This document shows, one piece after another, positions 32,101-45,261 of a stretch of 64,000 nt of DNA. Position numbers and translations under genes: made by a program. Source of the DNA: Dichetophora obliterata (taxonomy: Eukaryota; Arthropoda; Insecta; Diptera; Sciomyzidae); assembly GCA_963920525.1 (NCBI GenBank), contig OY986439.1, positions 40,862,819-40,926,818 of the forward strand, given 5' to 3'. A model generated the notes under the pieces. It saw nothing but the letters and a program-made list of their open reading frames with translations. It did no database searches and was not told the DNA's origin. The stretch's first letter is position 1. Each line of letters starts with the position of its first letter.

Positions 32101-33199
32101 TGTTTAAGTACTTGAAATATAAATAAAAAAATTTCGTTTATTTTTAATGCAATCCGATCAATAATTTCGGTTGTAATATGCTTGAAAAATAGTTTTTATT
32201 CAAAGACTCTGGGCCAACTCATGATTGTATTTTGCCTTCTGATTGTTTTCTTCAACGCAAAAGAAGCACCTGTCTCGCTTCTTTATTTGGTCTGGAAGAC
32301 TTTTATTACGCCGTTTTTGAGATGTTCGTTTCAGTTTGCGGTAGAGGAGAAAAAAACATGAAGTAGAAAAAGAAAAAAATACTTCTGCTAACACTACTTT
32401 ACTAGATATATCTTGCTGCAACGTGCATCGTGTATTAATGTACACCTCGACATGAGGAATTCATGTTTTTAAACATTTGGAAAAAAATTATAATTGAGAT
32501 ACTTAAAGAACATTATTGCGGTGCATACTTAGCATAAAACAAAAGTCATGTAAGCTTGAATTCCAAAATTAAATGGTTTCGAAAATATTAAAAAATTTAA
32601 AAAAAAATTAGTTTTCTACACCAACGCAGGACTACTGTTAAGAGACCCTAAACTTTCGATAAAAACCAATATTATTGAACAAATAAAACATAAAGTTAAA
32701 AAAATTTTTACAACCTTCAGTTACCTTAAGTTTAAGAGTATATAGCTTCGAAAGTTTTCTATAGAAAGAGTACTTTTTCATTTCGTGAGCATTGTTGCGT
32801 TTTTGTGAAAATTTTACCATAATTGGCTAATATTTTTTCGATTCGAAGAGGTCAAATTTTGAATAATTTCTGCTATGTCGCATCAAAAAAAAAACAACTT
32901 TCGATTTTGACATGAAAACTTTTTAACTTTTCTCTTATGAGTAATTGAAAACATAGAATATTTATAAGAAGTTTAAACTCTTCAAAAATGTTGATTTTCT
33001 TGGCCCAAAAAATTACCAATTAATGATCAATAACAAATAATTTTATCAAATGAAAACCAGAGCTTTTTTGTCTGCTTTAAAAAAATGAAAATAAAATAAA
33101 TATTTTAAATTTTTATATAAAAATTTCAAGTCACATTCGGAAATGGTTTTGATTTTTTAAGGTTGTAGGATATCCGCAAGAGATAGTAAAATTGAAATG
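32101..33199. other. AT-rich spacer
   Basis: An 81-codon minus frame at 32200-32445 is Lys/Arg-rich without a known domain. No paired ends were recognised. Confidence 0.3.
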
Positions 33200-34262
33200 A
33201 TTTTTTTTTTGCATAAGTTCATTTCCACAGAAAAGTCTACCGTGACCAATAAATTAAAACTTATAAGAACTTATTATTTTATGATATTATTTAATAGAAA
33301 CCTTTTAATTTTTGTAATTTAAGCAATTTATACATAAATTCATTAACTATAATGATCAAATCGTCTGGACGCTTTCACAAATGTCATTTTTTTTTTTTTT
33401 TGGTTAATGTTTAGTATATTTCTCGTAAACTTTTTTGTTTAAGTAAAAATGAAAGGCATTAGCTAAAGATAATGAAATAATGGTTGAGGAAAGGCAAGGA
33501 CAACATGTTAGACTTGTTTTTTAATTACTAAATGACATAATTACTTTACTACTGAATTACTAAATAACCCAATTGAATTGCAATGGAAATTTAAGTAACA
33601 TGTTTAAATCTTTTTTTTTTAATACATATTAAAATAATTTTTTTAAAATTTTCGTTTTGTTTAACTTTGCCGCAGGGCATTCCCTTATTGAGTTTTGGGT
33701 ATGACGATCCCGCGGATCCTGAGTCATTGCTCTTGTCTTTAATTCTATGAAAAATGTAATGCAATAAAAAATTAATTATAATTTATAAAGTAATGATTAA
33801 TAATCAACTATATTGTACTACTTAAAAAAAAGTCTTATTGTACAATGAATATGATTTTCAAATAAATAAATAAATAAATAAACGTAACGCCTGATCAATC
33901 AGCCTAATAAAAAAAAACCAGAAAAGATTTTTAAATGTTATCACTTGTAAAATAAATTTATGTTATTTTTAACCTTTTTAAAATACTTGCATACAAAAAG
34001 TCTTGCCCAATTCATGGAGTTTTGCAAATTTTGAAATCCAAGTCAGAATCACTTCCGTTTTTTTAAACGTAACGCCAGCACATATTTTTGCTTATATCTT
34101 TCGCAAATCCTCAGGTTTGATTTTTGTCATTGTTATTATTTAATGTAGTGTTACTTTATTACAACGCAAATATAAAAGAGCCTTTTTAAAAATTAGACAT
34201 TCTCATTTTTTTAAATATTTCTTCGTACTAATCGTACGTTACGCCAGTTTGGAAATGCCATA
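33200..34262. repeat. Dispersed repeat, copy 1 (CGTAACGCC family)
   Basis: Matches 63085-63667 through long collinear stretches: CAGAAAAGTCTACCGTGACC, AGCAATTTATACATAAATTC, AGTCTTGCCCAATTC, and ACTAATCGTACGTTACGCCAG at the end. CGTAACGCC or CGTTACGCC occurs near 33881, 34066 and 34237. By eye identity is roughly 75-80 percent. This copy has about 0.45 kb extra in the middle (33490-33960), including (AAAT)n near 33861. No coding capacity. Confidence 0.65.
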
Positions 34263-35124
34263 TTTATTTACTGCTTGCTAATAATCTAACACCATTTTCT
34301 TGTACTACACCGTCCGAAAAAATTCGAATTTTGGTTGCACCCATGATATATTCCAATTTGGTATGATTGAGGGGTTACACACATTTTTTTTTTTTAATTT
34401 TAAGTTGGCCACTTAAATATTTGCTTTTATACAAAGTTATATACGATTAATTAAAATTAAAATTATAGTGGAAAACTAAAATGCCATTCAAAAATTTGTC
34501 TGACCTGATACGAAAAAACTGAGATACACGAGTACTTTTTTTAGCGCCTCAATCATCGGTACTACACTAAGCCGTTCAAAATGCTGCCGGCCTAAGAAAA
34601 AAAAAACACACGATGTTTGCCAAAATTATTGCTTATTCGTACTCATATTCTCCTTTCAGCTCGATACACTCTCTTATGAGTGAGAGAACTGGTGGCTAAT
34701 TCATTAGGAAAGTAAAAAAGATGCCAAATTTTTATATTGACAAAAATTTGGTATCGAATCAACCGAAAATGTATGCGATTAGGTCGAATTTAGACAGTCT
34801 GATAAAAAATTGTTCTTTCAAATTCAGCCTCATTTTTTGAAATGATAGAAACTATTGATTGAATTTTGTGTCAAAATTAACAATTTTTACAAATAAATGA
34901 TATGTCATATGAAAGTGTGTAAGACTGGCAGTTTAAAAAAAGAAAAACAAAAAACAACTTTAGGCCCATTTTCTGATCAAACATTGAATATTTTAGAAGT
35001 TTTTGTAAACAATATATGCTATAACATAGGATTGGTGAGGAAAGGGTAAATAATTCCATTCTTCTATAGTAATTTAGTTTGACTTTTAGACAAAGAAAAT
35101 TGACAGATATTGTTTTGAAAATGG
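34263..35124. other. AT-rich spacer with a weak trace of the 25-kb repeat
   Basis: AAATGATATGTCATATGAAAG near 34894 matches the site in the 25-kb repeat where the hAT-type MITE inserted, in empty form. No gene seen. Confidence 0.35.
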
Positions 35125-35559
35125 CAACACAAGCTTTGGTTTCAAATCTAGTACTTTCAAAGTACTTTAATATGATTTTAATATATCTTTGGTTTTAAAT
35201 TTAGTGAAGGCTTGAATAAAAATATTTAAAAAAATTGCAAACAGCTTTAGACTCAAACCTACAATATTCAGTTTATAAGTTCACTACTTTAACCACTGGG
35301 CTATTGCGCCATACGAAACAATAATATTTTGTCTCAGCATTGCCAGGCTAACTTTTCAGAACAAAACAGAATTGTACTAAAATTCAAACCAAAAAGCTAA
35401 AAATAAAGCTGTAATATTTCTTTTGGTTTCAATTTTAATATAGTAGAATCGAAATTATATATTAGTGTTTGCAAATTTTTCTTTTTAAACCGCAAAATTT
35501 AAAAAAATGCAGTAAAATTGTAGCTGAACTAAATTTAGTTCAAAATATTTAACCGTGTA
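35125..35559 (-). mobile_element. SINE-like or foldback element with tRNA-like core, copy 1
   Basis: Starts with variants of CTTTGGTTTCAAATCTAGTA and ends AAATTTAGTTCAAAATATTTAACCGTGTA (35530-35558). The second copy at 37035-37388 has a like ending. The tRNA-like core is at 35246-35306 on the minus strand. Outer limits are approximate and no flanking duplication was fixed. Confidence 0.4.
35246..35306 (-). ncRNA. tRNA-like core (A and B boxes)
   Basis: On the minus strand TAGCCCAGTGG (35303-35293) is an excellent A box and GGTTTGAGTCT (35259-35249) a fair B box. The sequence between resembles a Ser/Leu-type D arm (CCAGTGGTTAAAG), but the stems pair poorly. Confidence 0.5.
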
Positions 35560-35814
35560 CATTTTCAGAAAAAGCAATTTAAATGCAATCTTGAAATTAC
35601 AGAGGCAATGTTTCGGTCTTAAATTTATTATTTTTCTAATTTTTTTTTTCTTATTTCTTAATAAATTGAATGCAATGAAATTTTAATGTTTTTTTTTTAT
35701 AAAAGTTTCCATATAAACAATTTTGACCGTTTATAAATTATTTTTACCGAAAAGTATTTCTGTACTCTTTTGTGTTTTTCTCTGGTCTTGAGAGATTTTA
35801 TCCCAGTTGTAAAT

Positions 35815-35990
35815 GAACTCATGACGTTACCGATTATTTCTATATGTATGTAATGTAGCTCCGAGCCCTCCATAGCTCGTTAACCATTTCTGATTATATT
35901 TGTTCGAACATGGCTAATAAAACACTGATGACATCTAACTTACACAGTAAGTGCTGACGGAAGTAGGTATTTTGCTTATGATGCACAAGA
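35815..35990. repeat. Dispersed repeat, partner of 44420-44590
   Basis: CACTGATGACATCTAACTTACACAG here and CACTGATGACATCTACCTTACACAG at 44518 are nearly the same, with shared flanks (ATGACGTTACCGATTA versus ATGACGTAACCAATTA, and ATGTAGCT). Class unknown. Confidence 0.6.
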
Positions 35991-37034
35991 TATGAGAGAA
36001 TAAAAAAATAGAACAAAAATCCTCTCTACTTTAAAAAAACAACGAAAACGAAAGAGAAAACACCTTAAAGAAACAAACGAATGCACATTTTCAAATTATT
36101 TTCACAAGAATTTGTACGGTTTTATAAACGGAGTCATTACCCTTTACAGTAGCATTTCGGATTTATTGACCACTAAAACCTTCGTAATCTTATATATGTT
36201 ACGCGAAGTTTGTCCGGCGTAAGGCTTTTTAAGTACAAGCCCAATCTTAATAAATTTAGTATGGTTTGGTAGGATTAGACCTGTAGATGTGCAAACTGGA
36301 CTTTTTGTTTCTTAAAAATTTATATTTGTTAAGTTGTAGCTAAGTTGTCTAATAATTATTGTTGCTATGTTGCTTTTTCTCTTCTTAATTTTAGCGTATG
36401 CCTAAACATATGTGAGGTATTTAGGGCCAGTAATCGGCTAATAGCTATAAAACTATTATACTGACGAATAATCTGTTATAATTTCACAGCTAAAACTATG
36501 AATTGATATATTCAATATCAAAGTGATACTGTTTGATATTGATACTGACCAGTGATATTGAAATGATTTCTTATAATTGAAAAAATATTTCTAAGCTGTT
36601 GGTCGGAAAATGATTTAATTTTTAAAAATGTTCACAAAAATTAAATAAGAAATACCGCGTATATTGCAAAGAGGCCAAAATTAATTTCATATTAACTTTG
36701 ATCAGTTGAAAACCTATTCAATAGCTTCAAATAATATCTAGGTATGTTTGATTTTGGCGTTTTAACGCCACTCGGGCTTACTAGTTTAATATATGTATAT
36801 CGTTTAGAATTTTCTGGTTAACCCATACATAAAATTAATTTTCGCAAATACTTTCAAATACTTTCAATTTTCACTGCAAAACTTCACTGCGAAACTTCCT
36901 GTTATCAAACACGTAGCTAAAAACATGAATATAGTTAAACTGTTATCTTAACAAGAAAAATAAACTTTCGTTCGAAACAGCACAAATTTGATTTTTCACT
37001 TGCCGCTTACAGTTCTGCGGCAAGTTCTACATTC
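35991..37034. other. AT-rich spacer ending in a perfect hairpin
   Basis: Mostly unclassified. ACTTGCCGC and GCGGCAAGT (about 36998-37027) form a perfect 9-bp stem with a loop of about 11 nt, just upstream of the next tRNA-like element. Confidence 0.4.
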
Positions 37035-37388
37035 TAAGTTTATATAAACTTTGGTTTAAAGGAGTTTTTAATCCAAAAAGTACTGTTTTTAATCCCTACT
37101 TTAGTTTAATTTAGCTGGATCTCAAACCCAATTTCCTAAAGAGAACTTACTTGCATTCGTAATGATTCTAAAAAAGCGAAATCTTGTTAACAATTGAGTT
37201 GGACGAGTAAATAAGGTGTTGGAACAACACATCTGAGGACGTTTGTTCAAATCATGAAATGATCAGAGTAATTTTTATTTTAAGTTGATGTTTATATTGC
37301 TTTTTTTAAACTTTTTTAAGATTGAAAGCTAGATTTTTTTTTGTGCCAAAAAAGTTTAAAATTTAGTCCAAGATTTTTAACCGTGTAT
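37035..37388 (+). mobile_element. SINE-like or foldback element with tRNA-like core, copy 2
   Basis: Starts near AACTTTGGTTTAAAGGAG and ends AAAATTTAGTCCAAGATTTTTAACCGTGTA (37358-37386), paralleling 35125-35559. The tRNA-like core is on the opposite strand relative to that copy. Confidence 0.4.
37198..37256 (+). ncRNA. tRNA-like core, weak
   Basis: TGGACGAGTAA (37200-37210) is a fair A box and TGTTCAAATCA (37244-37254) a degenerate B box at tRNA-like distance. AGGTGTTGGAACAACACATCT between them forms an anticodon-arm-like hairpin (GTGTTG/CAACAC). No full cloverleaf. Confidence 0.35.
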
Positions 37389-38939
37389 AGTCTTCGACTA
37401 TAGTCTTTTTTAAAGGTGGAGAGGCGTCAAATATTGAAAACGAAAAAATAATTTGCAATTAAATCATTTTAACACACAGTTTTTCTATTTCGTGTACTAA
37501 ACTCACCAGTCACGCTCTGTTCAACCACAAGTTCCTCAAGAGACTTGTGAAACATGTTTTTTAGCCATACCACAATTAAGACATTCCACAAACAATATGG
37601 TAATGAAAAAAGTTTTATTTCTATTGGACGTACATTTTTTTCCATTTGATTTCTATTTGTTTGTTTATTTGTTTAACTTCGCGCAGAAAAACATTCATGT
37701 GAGAATATTATGAAGTGTGAAGTGTCAATATTTTGACACTAGTTTACGTGTTAATTACAAAACACACACACACATACGCACATATGGCTTAAGAAATTAC
37801 AAAATGGCGTTAACCGCACACACAGTGTTTTTATTAAATGCTGAGCTTTGAGCCCGCAGGGATAACGCTATCCATCTGACATATGAAACAGTTTGACTGC
37901 TGATGTATTACTGTTGACATCATTTTTTTCTGATGAATTTATCTTTGGATATACGTATGGCTGTATGAGTGGGTGTGAGCACACACCTAAGCTGTTGCAT
38001 CACATCACTTCTTTATACATTTCAACTGTCAAAATGTTATGAATGATTTTGACACTTTTAATTCATTTAAGAGCAATCACTAAAATAAAAGAGATGAATG
38101 ATGATAGCATGCTATGCTGTTTATGTTTTTCTTTGTTGTCAAGCACGTCATTGCGCAGTGACACCAGTTGATACCATGGTATCATGCGTAAAGAAGGGTT
38201 GTAAGCCTGCTACATTTCATTCGGTTTATGATTTATTTATAACTTTTAATTAATAGCTTGACTGCGTCAATATTTCATGATATACATTTAATCGGCTCTT
38301 ATAAAGTGCTTAAAGTTTTTATATGTCTAAAGTGCTCTTTTATTACTACCAGTCTGGATGACTTCCCTGACATTTTTAACATGAGAACTTTATTAGCATT
38401 TAAAATAGCATAAGACGATAGCGACAACAATTAATCCTTAAATTACGCAATAATGAAGATAATGTAAAACACGCGATTTACACAAAGTACAAGAAACTCT
38501 TAAATGATATTTCTTTATGTCGCATAAGCAGTTATATTGCCTGTTAACGAAAATGAAAACCTCAGAAGAAGGCATTCTTAAATTAAAAGTGTAAGTGTCT
38601 AGACTTAACCTTTTATTGCACCGCGCTACAGATATGCAAAAAAGTCTGAGAACACTTTTTGGACTAAAAAAGTGATAAGTGAAAACTGAGAATTAGACAT
38701 TCTGCAATTCGAAAATGGTATCTATATTTTTTCCAAATATGTGAGAACATTTTCGTACAATTCATTTGATATATTTTGGTATAACTATATTCCTTTGTTT
38801 ACTTGAAAACATTTAAAGTGGATAAATTTAACACTTTTAAACGTTTTAACTTCTGACACTCACTTTTCTTTGACATTTTTTCGAGTAAGTAACGCTCTTC
38901 GCTTGAACTACATATAACGAGTACAAAAATTGATGACGT
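37389..38939. other. AT-rich spacer, no gene recognised
   Basis: Contains a short CA run near 37762, the perfect palindrome GATACCATGGTATC near 38171, and otherwise unclassified DNA. Confidence 0.35.
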
Positions 38940-40300
38940 CACTCTGTATGAAAGGTTGGCGGAGCTTTTATTTTACTGTTTCATATTCTAAGCTCTTATT
39001 AACGCATTATAAGAAATTCAAATTTATTTGCAAATTTTTAATTTTTAATTTTTAATTAAATTTTTAAAAATTGAATGCATTAAAAAGCGATTTTGTATGA
39101 GAGGTTGGCGTGGTTTTCATTTGATTTTGACAAATTTGCAATTTAAGTTTGAAGCTGCTGTGCAATATTCATAATTTGAATTCATAATATTAACTTTCTT
39201 CGAATCAAAAGAGATATTAGCTATTTGAGAAGGTAACTTTGTGTTAGAGGTAGTCGTGGTTTTCATTTGGTTCGGCTAACTTGATCTTGACCTTTATTTT
39301 TAAAAAAAAAGCTTATTTATGCAAAAAAAAAGTCAAAAAATAATGTAAAGTTAATAGTTCTTCATATTTGTGTACGCATATATGTTTCCAAAACGCAGCC
39401 CGAGTAATAATACTTTAGCAAAAAAATGCCAGACTTCTCAAAATTTTGTGTCTCGAAAAATGTCTCAAAATTTTTTGAGACGACAAGAAAAAAATTAAAA
39501 TACACGGACTCTACGTCAATAGTCACTTTATTATAAATTTGTATGTTAAAATAGGAAAAATAAAATACTGCGTGGAAAAATATTTTTTTTAGAGCACCTT
39601 AAAAATACGATTAACTTGTCATATTCTTGCATAAATAAATATCTATTTGTATTTATAGAATATCACAGCTACAATCTAAATATAAAAAATGTACAAAATG
39701 TCAACCAAAAAAGCAAACTATAAATATTGATATTGTTTATGTTAATGATCATAAATAATTTTCAAAAAATTTCTTCAAATTTTATTGAAAACTAAAGAAT
39801 ATGCCAAAAACTGAAGCGCCACTGTGGAGCTATTAGAAAATATTTTCTAAGCAGCGCACAGTGATGCGAAAGAGTATGCTGTACAGAAAAAACTTTAAAT
39901 TCTGTTCTTAGATTCCGAATATATAGAACTGTCAGGAAATATCCACTGATCTCAGCAATAATTTTTTTATTTACCACCGCTTTTTAAAGTAAATACAAAA
40001 ATTCCTGAATGTTGTCACAAAATGTGATATATTTTAAATTTTTTCTTATGATTTACGGGTAATAATTTTACCCGTGATTTTAGTGATTAAATAAATTTTG
40101 GTAGAGTTTAAGAAAATTTTATCGTTTTTTTATTTTTTTTTTTTTGTATGGGAGAAAGGCATGGTTTTCATCCAGTTTGGCTCATTTTTAAACTCAAAGA
40201 GCGTAATTAAGCTTGTGTGCATAATTAATTTTTGTGGAATTTTAAGATTGCACCGTTTACATAAAGCCACTTTGTATGGGAGTTAGAATAGGTTTGACGT
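38940..40300 (+). repeat. Irregular repeats of a TTGTATGRGAGGTTGGCGTGG box
   Basis: The box, followed by TTTTCATTTGRTT, recurs in diverged form near 38945, 39093, 39240, 40145 and 40271, the first three about 147 bp apart. The style (GGCGTGG box in AT-rich DNA) is that of the Helitron-like units at 50 kb, but no direct match was established. Confidence 0.5.
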
Positions 40301-43169
40301 ATTTGGCTTCAAAGCGTATGTGAAGTTAAAATTTATATTAATGAAACTAAGACAAAATAAATAGAACTTTATAACTGTAAGTTTATTCTGGTAACAGCTC
40401 TTTAAATTCTTTGCCATGCTAAAGATATAGTGCAACGATTCATCTTTGAAGAAGGATTGTAGTGGGAAAATTTTCGGCACTTTTCGCAGTAGTGGGCAAG
40501 CATCAGCAGCAAGCAAAGTGCAACGTCATCTGATGCTGGAATTCAGGTGTGAATCGGAAAAGGGAACCGAAAATTTTTAGAGAATTAAGAGCGTAGATTT
40601 TTAGAAAGCATGATGTTGAGAAAAGCAAGTTTTGCATATTTTGATATTTATATGAATGTTCCTTAAAAATGCTATTTTTATTTGATATAGCTACAGAAAG
40701 CGATGTTTTTGTGGACTAAAATTACGTTTTACAGCGTATTTTGTAAGATAGTGTTTTTTTAAAATTATTTCGAGCACATGTAGCGTTTTTATTAACACTT
40801 TGGGTTACACCTGTAGCCTTTAATGTGCATTATACGAATATTGACCATATTTTCGTACCTTTTTTTTAAAGTTTCTATTGGAACCTCTTACTTCGTAGTA
40901 AGTAATAACATAAGTATAATATAAAAAAATATCGTTGTTTTAGTCAAAATTTTAAAAGTAAAAAATAAAATAACATTTATAGCTTCTTATTTCAAAATGC
41001 ATACTCTTCACGGTTCTTGGATTAAATGCAACTTATTCACGATTAAAAATTTAAACGCCCGATTTTTTTAAATCACTGAAAATGCAACCTTGATTTTGGG
41101 CTGATCTGAGTGCAATGAGCGCAATCATGACTTTCGATATCAGTGTTGCCATAATTTTGTAAGTAGAAACCCGTTATAAGTCAATTCCAAATACATCAAA
41201 ATACTTCATTTTCAAATTGTTTCGAAAAAATATTAAAAAAAAATGCATACTTTTATAAACATTTATTATTTATTATGCATATTGTAATATTATGCATATT
41301 ATATGTATGTATATTATATAAGAGTATTTCATATGAGAAAAACCAAAACAAGAATAAGTTCAACTTTTTTAGAAACTTGACATTTGTACTCTTCGTTCGG
41401 ATTGAATAATGAGGGATTTAACGTGAAGCGGACATCGAAAAAATGGATTTTGTTTATAATTGGGTAAGTTAGACTTAGTTAGTTAGAATAACGTCTTACA
41501 GCTACATTATATAGGGATCATTTTAACAAATTTTTTCAAGCAAATGTACCGTTTTTAGTTGACACTTTGGGGTATACCTACACCCTTTTATATTCATCGT
41601 ACAAAGATAAAATATATGCCAAAATATCAGTTATTGGGCGAATAAAACGAATATTTATCTTAAAATTTTATCATATCTCCAAGAAAGTGTTTGTATGAGC
41701 AAAATTAAGCATTAAATGCTTCAGTAGCTGCTAAGGTTATTTTTGGCTTGGCCCGTGCCCAAATCACGAACGCCAATCGTGCTGATAAGAACATGATACA
41801 TAGTTTCCATACGAAAATTCAACACAAAAAATTATTTTTTAAAATTTTTTCTATGATTGATTTAGAGCAAGCGAAAAAATGCTCTCTTTGCGTGAAAAAT
41901 TCCAAAAAAGTACGGGAACAGGTTTTTAGCAAAAAGTTGCAACTTTTGAAGAAAAGCCAACAACATGTGATTATTTCTTTTGTAAAAATTGGAAAAATGT
42001 CAGATCAAAAGTATAAATTGGCTTCCTCGTTGTCTTTTGTGTTGTTTTAATGGCTGATACTCTATATTGTCATCAGCCGTCAAAACATGGCAGCTTGCGA
42101 ATTGCTGCGAATTTCTGCTTAGCCAAATTGCAGTATAATGCAGCAGAAAATTTCAGCAATTAACAAGGACTGGATTACTTATTTTCCTTCTCTTTTGGGA
42201 ATTTTTTGGGAACGGGAACAGGAAATAGCAGAAGATAGGCAAAGAAAATAGCTAGAAATTGTACGGGATCAGACCTAATATTAAAAATTATTTTTATTTA
42301 AAAAAAATCCTAAACTAACGCTGGCCTCGTTCAGTCTTGAGTTTTTCTATGTAATTACTTTCTACTGGTCATAGACTTCACAAATATTATGCAAAAGAAA
42401 AAGTTCCAGGTCACCGAAAGGTCATAATAATTAGAAACTATGGAAATTTTAATATTTTTTCTGAAAATATGTCATCACCTATTTTCGATTTTAAAAACTA
42501 AGAGTACTTATACAAACTTCTACTATATGTCAAAAAAATTTATATGAAATACTTTATATCAAAAATCTTGGTTCTTCATATCTTTGAAATGGACTATTTT
42601 ATGTTAAATTATTGATTACACTGCGCGCGTTTTTTTACACGTTTTCCCTGTATTTGATAATTTCATCGTTTTTCTGGAAAATTGCGACTTTTATTCTCAC
42701 GAACCACTTTGCTAAGCAAATCATTATGAAAAATCGTTTGAAATTTTATTAAAAACTTTTACAAGCCTTATATTTCTGGCCCGCTTTCAAACTTCAAAGC
42801 AATTCAAATTATTCATACGCTATGGTGATCAAATTTTATCGTTGCAACTTATGATGAGTAAATTTCTAAAAAGGTAAGACGCTTAGAAGAAAATAAATCA
42901 GATAATTTGTAACCGATTTAAATGAAAAATAGTTCGCATGATAAATATAAGCATAAAGTTTTTAATTTTTTACCTGTTTTAATTTTTTATGCCAAAAATT
43001 TATTGAAGCAAAAAGAAGAGCAAAGCACAAAACAAAGAAAAACTTGCAATGTCAATATGTGTAACCAGTGTTGCAGAACATGAAAATATGAATGAAACTT
43101 TTAAGGTATTTTTTCGCAATGTTATGTTTTACGTGTTTTTATATAAGAAACAAGTTTTCATGTGCAAAA
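40301..43169. other. AT-rich spacer with a few internal duplications
   Basis: A segment with AGCGTTTTTATTAACACTTTGG near 40783 recurs as ACCGTTTTTAGTTGACACTTTGG near 41549. The 100-codon frame at 41748-42050 is Lys/Gln-rich with no recognised domain and weak start context. The window 42040-42130 is somewhat more GC-rich. Nothing is called a gene. Confidence 0.35.
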
Positions 43170-43171
43170 TA

Positions 43172-43677
43172 AAGGGTGATCCAATATCAGCTTCCTACTT
43201 TGTTTTCTAAATAAAATACATAAAAAATCAATTAATAGATGGAAATCTTTATTTGGAATGATAGCTCGGTTCCTACAACTTAACGTTTAAAAATTATTTC
43301 GTTCAAATGTTGCCCAACTTTCACATTTCGACAAAATTCGAGATTGGCGATGAATCGATTGTTCACGGTTTTCACGAACACACTCTGCTACAGCAGCAGT
43401 ACTCTCAAAACTACGGGCTCTATGCGCGCTGGTTTAAAATTGAATGTCCAATAATGTAAAATTGACTCGAAGTTTGGTGATGATTTGATGGTGCGATGGT
43501 TTGGATGCTCATAACGACCAAAACGATGTTGAAAAACTCTATAACATTCTCTAACTTATGACTGATTTTGGTAGTAAGTTTCCACAATTAATAAACGTTT
43601 TTCTGGAGTCAGTCTATGGACACAAACGTCATATGGACAAGCTATTTGACACATAACAGTTATCAAAATAACCCATT
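43172..43677 (-). mobile_element. mariner relative, internally deleted, 506 bp
   Basis: The left tip AAGGGTGATCC (43172) resembles the intact mariner's. The right end reads AATGGGTTATT inward. TA flanks both sides (43170-43171 and 43678-43679). On the minus strand the N-terminal coding end LTPEKRLLIVETYYQNQ (about 43559-43609) and the C-terminal end GQHLNEIIFKR with its stop (about 43289-43324) survive. The catalytic middle is gone and a one-base loss removes the start codon frame. It keeps both ends. Confidence 0.7.
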
Positions 43678-43844
43678 TAAAAAAGAGACCACGTATTGTC
43701 AAACGTTATTTGAGTTCAAAATACGTCAAAAAGATGTAATTAACGTGATTCTGGCAACGCTGTTCGCAATGCAAACTCTCGTACTACGGTTGTCATGCTA
43801 TTGTTTTTTTTTTAAATACAAACTATATATTTTTAATTCAAATA

Positions 43845-43995
43845 ATTATATAGCAAATAATTATATAGCAAATGTTTGAAACAAAAAACAACCTATTTTT
43901 AAAAAATATAGCAGCAATTGCTAAAATTATATAGCAAATGTATGAAACATTTAGCTATATAAACAACCTTTTTTTTAAAAATATAGCAGCTCATA
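43845..43995 (+). repeat. Short tandem repeat, TATAGCAAATGT family
   Basis: Two copies of about 75-80 bp with AATTATATAGCAAATGT, GAAACA, ACAACC, T/A-run and AAATATAGCAGC, at about 43850-43912 and 43925-43990. Confidence 0.6.
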
Positions 43996-45261
43996 TGGGA
44001 ATTATTTAAATTGTAATATTATAAAGCAATACAAAAATTTTGTTATGCTTAAATCTAAAACAAACAAAATAATTTTCATTTTTTAATCCATGTTCTCACA
44101 GTAAATTTCTTTAGTACATATATACTATGTAATATTGACCTTTTAACTTTTCTTACACAAGAAAATTGATTTTAATGTCACAGTTTTACTTGAAGTAAAT
44201 TAATAATGTTACAGAAGTTAAGAAAAACAATTTTGAAACAACAATATTCTTATACTCAATTAAATTTTACAATTGTCAATTATAAAGTAATTTGTTAAAA
44301 ATTTATAGAGTTAATTATAATGAAAATGTGGTAACCTTGAATACATTAATGAGCGCAATTATGACTTTCGTAAAGCAGCTTCTTACTCTTACAATCTAAC
44401 CCATTGGTAAATAGACGCATGACGTAACCAATTAATTCTTAAATTGATATGTAGCTGCGTGGCCTCCAGCACCTGTTTACGATTCTTAATAACATATATT
44501 TCGGCATGGCCGCTTACACACTGATGACATCTACCTTACACAGAGAGCGACGATGGGAGTTGGTGTGCTGATTAGGACGCAAAAGTTTGGAGAAAACAAA
44601 AATAAAATTTAATGAAAATCCTTCACCGATCGATTTGCAATTTTGACAATAATTTCAAAATACCTATATCTATCGACACACGTAGGATTTTTTCTTAGTT
44701 TTTGTTTTATCAAGAATTTTATGACTTTTTTTTTTTGTGAAAATTACTATTTTGATCGATCAGTCACCATTTTGTGAAAAATCAATATTTCGAAAAAATT
44801 CAACGTGTGTTGTTTTTCTGATTCTGTATACAAACTGACAAAATTGTTTTTTCCAGATCAAAATTTAAGGACGTTAGGTGTCCCGCCTTCAATAAATGCC
44901 GCCATTTTCTGTTGAAATTTTTAAAGAAAATAAATTTTGTGTATAAATCCTTATATTATAAAATTTTACAGATTTTTTTATTGACCTTTTCATTGAGCCA
45001 AAAAAAAAATCCTGAAAATAAGCCTATTTTTCGTGAGTTACTTAGGTTTCGACCCTTTACAATAAAAAGAAACTATCGATCTTGACACAAACCAGATTTT
45101 GTCACATCCCTGCTTACAGTTCTGCATTACAATATCACCAAAAAATTTGTACAAGTGGGTAAATGACTTTTTTACACTCTGTAACATATAACGTTTTTTT
45201 TCTATAATGAGTTATCTAGTTTTAATGATCATTTTATCTTTTGGAATGAAGACATTTTTTT
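43996..45261. other. AT-rich spacer; includes the 44420-44590 dispersed repeat
   Basis: Positions 44420-44590 match 35815-35990. The rest is unclassified, with long T runs toward 45260. Confidence 0.45.

Noticed and set aside
41748..42050. 100-codon + strand frame
   Set aside because: Lys-rich AT-driven composition, no domain and no splice or promoter support.
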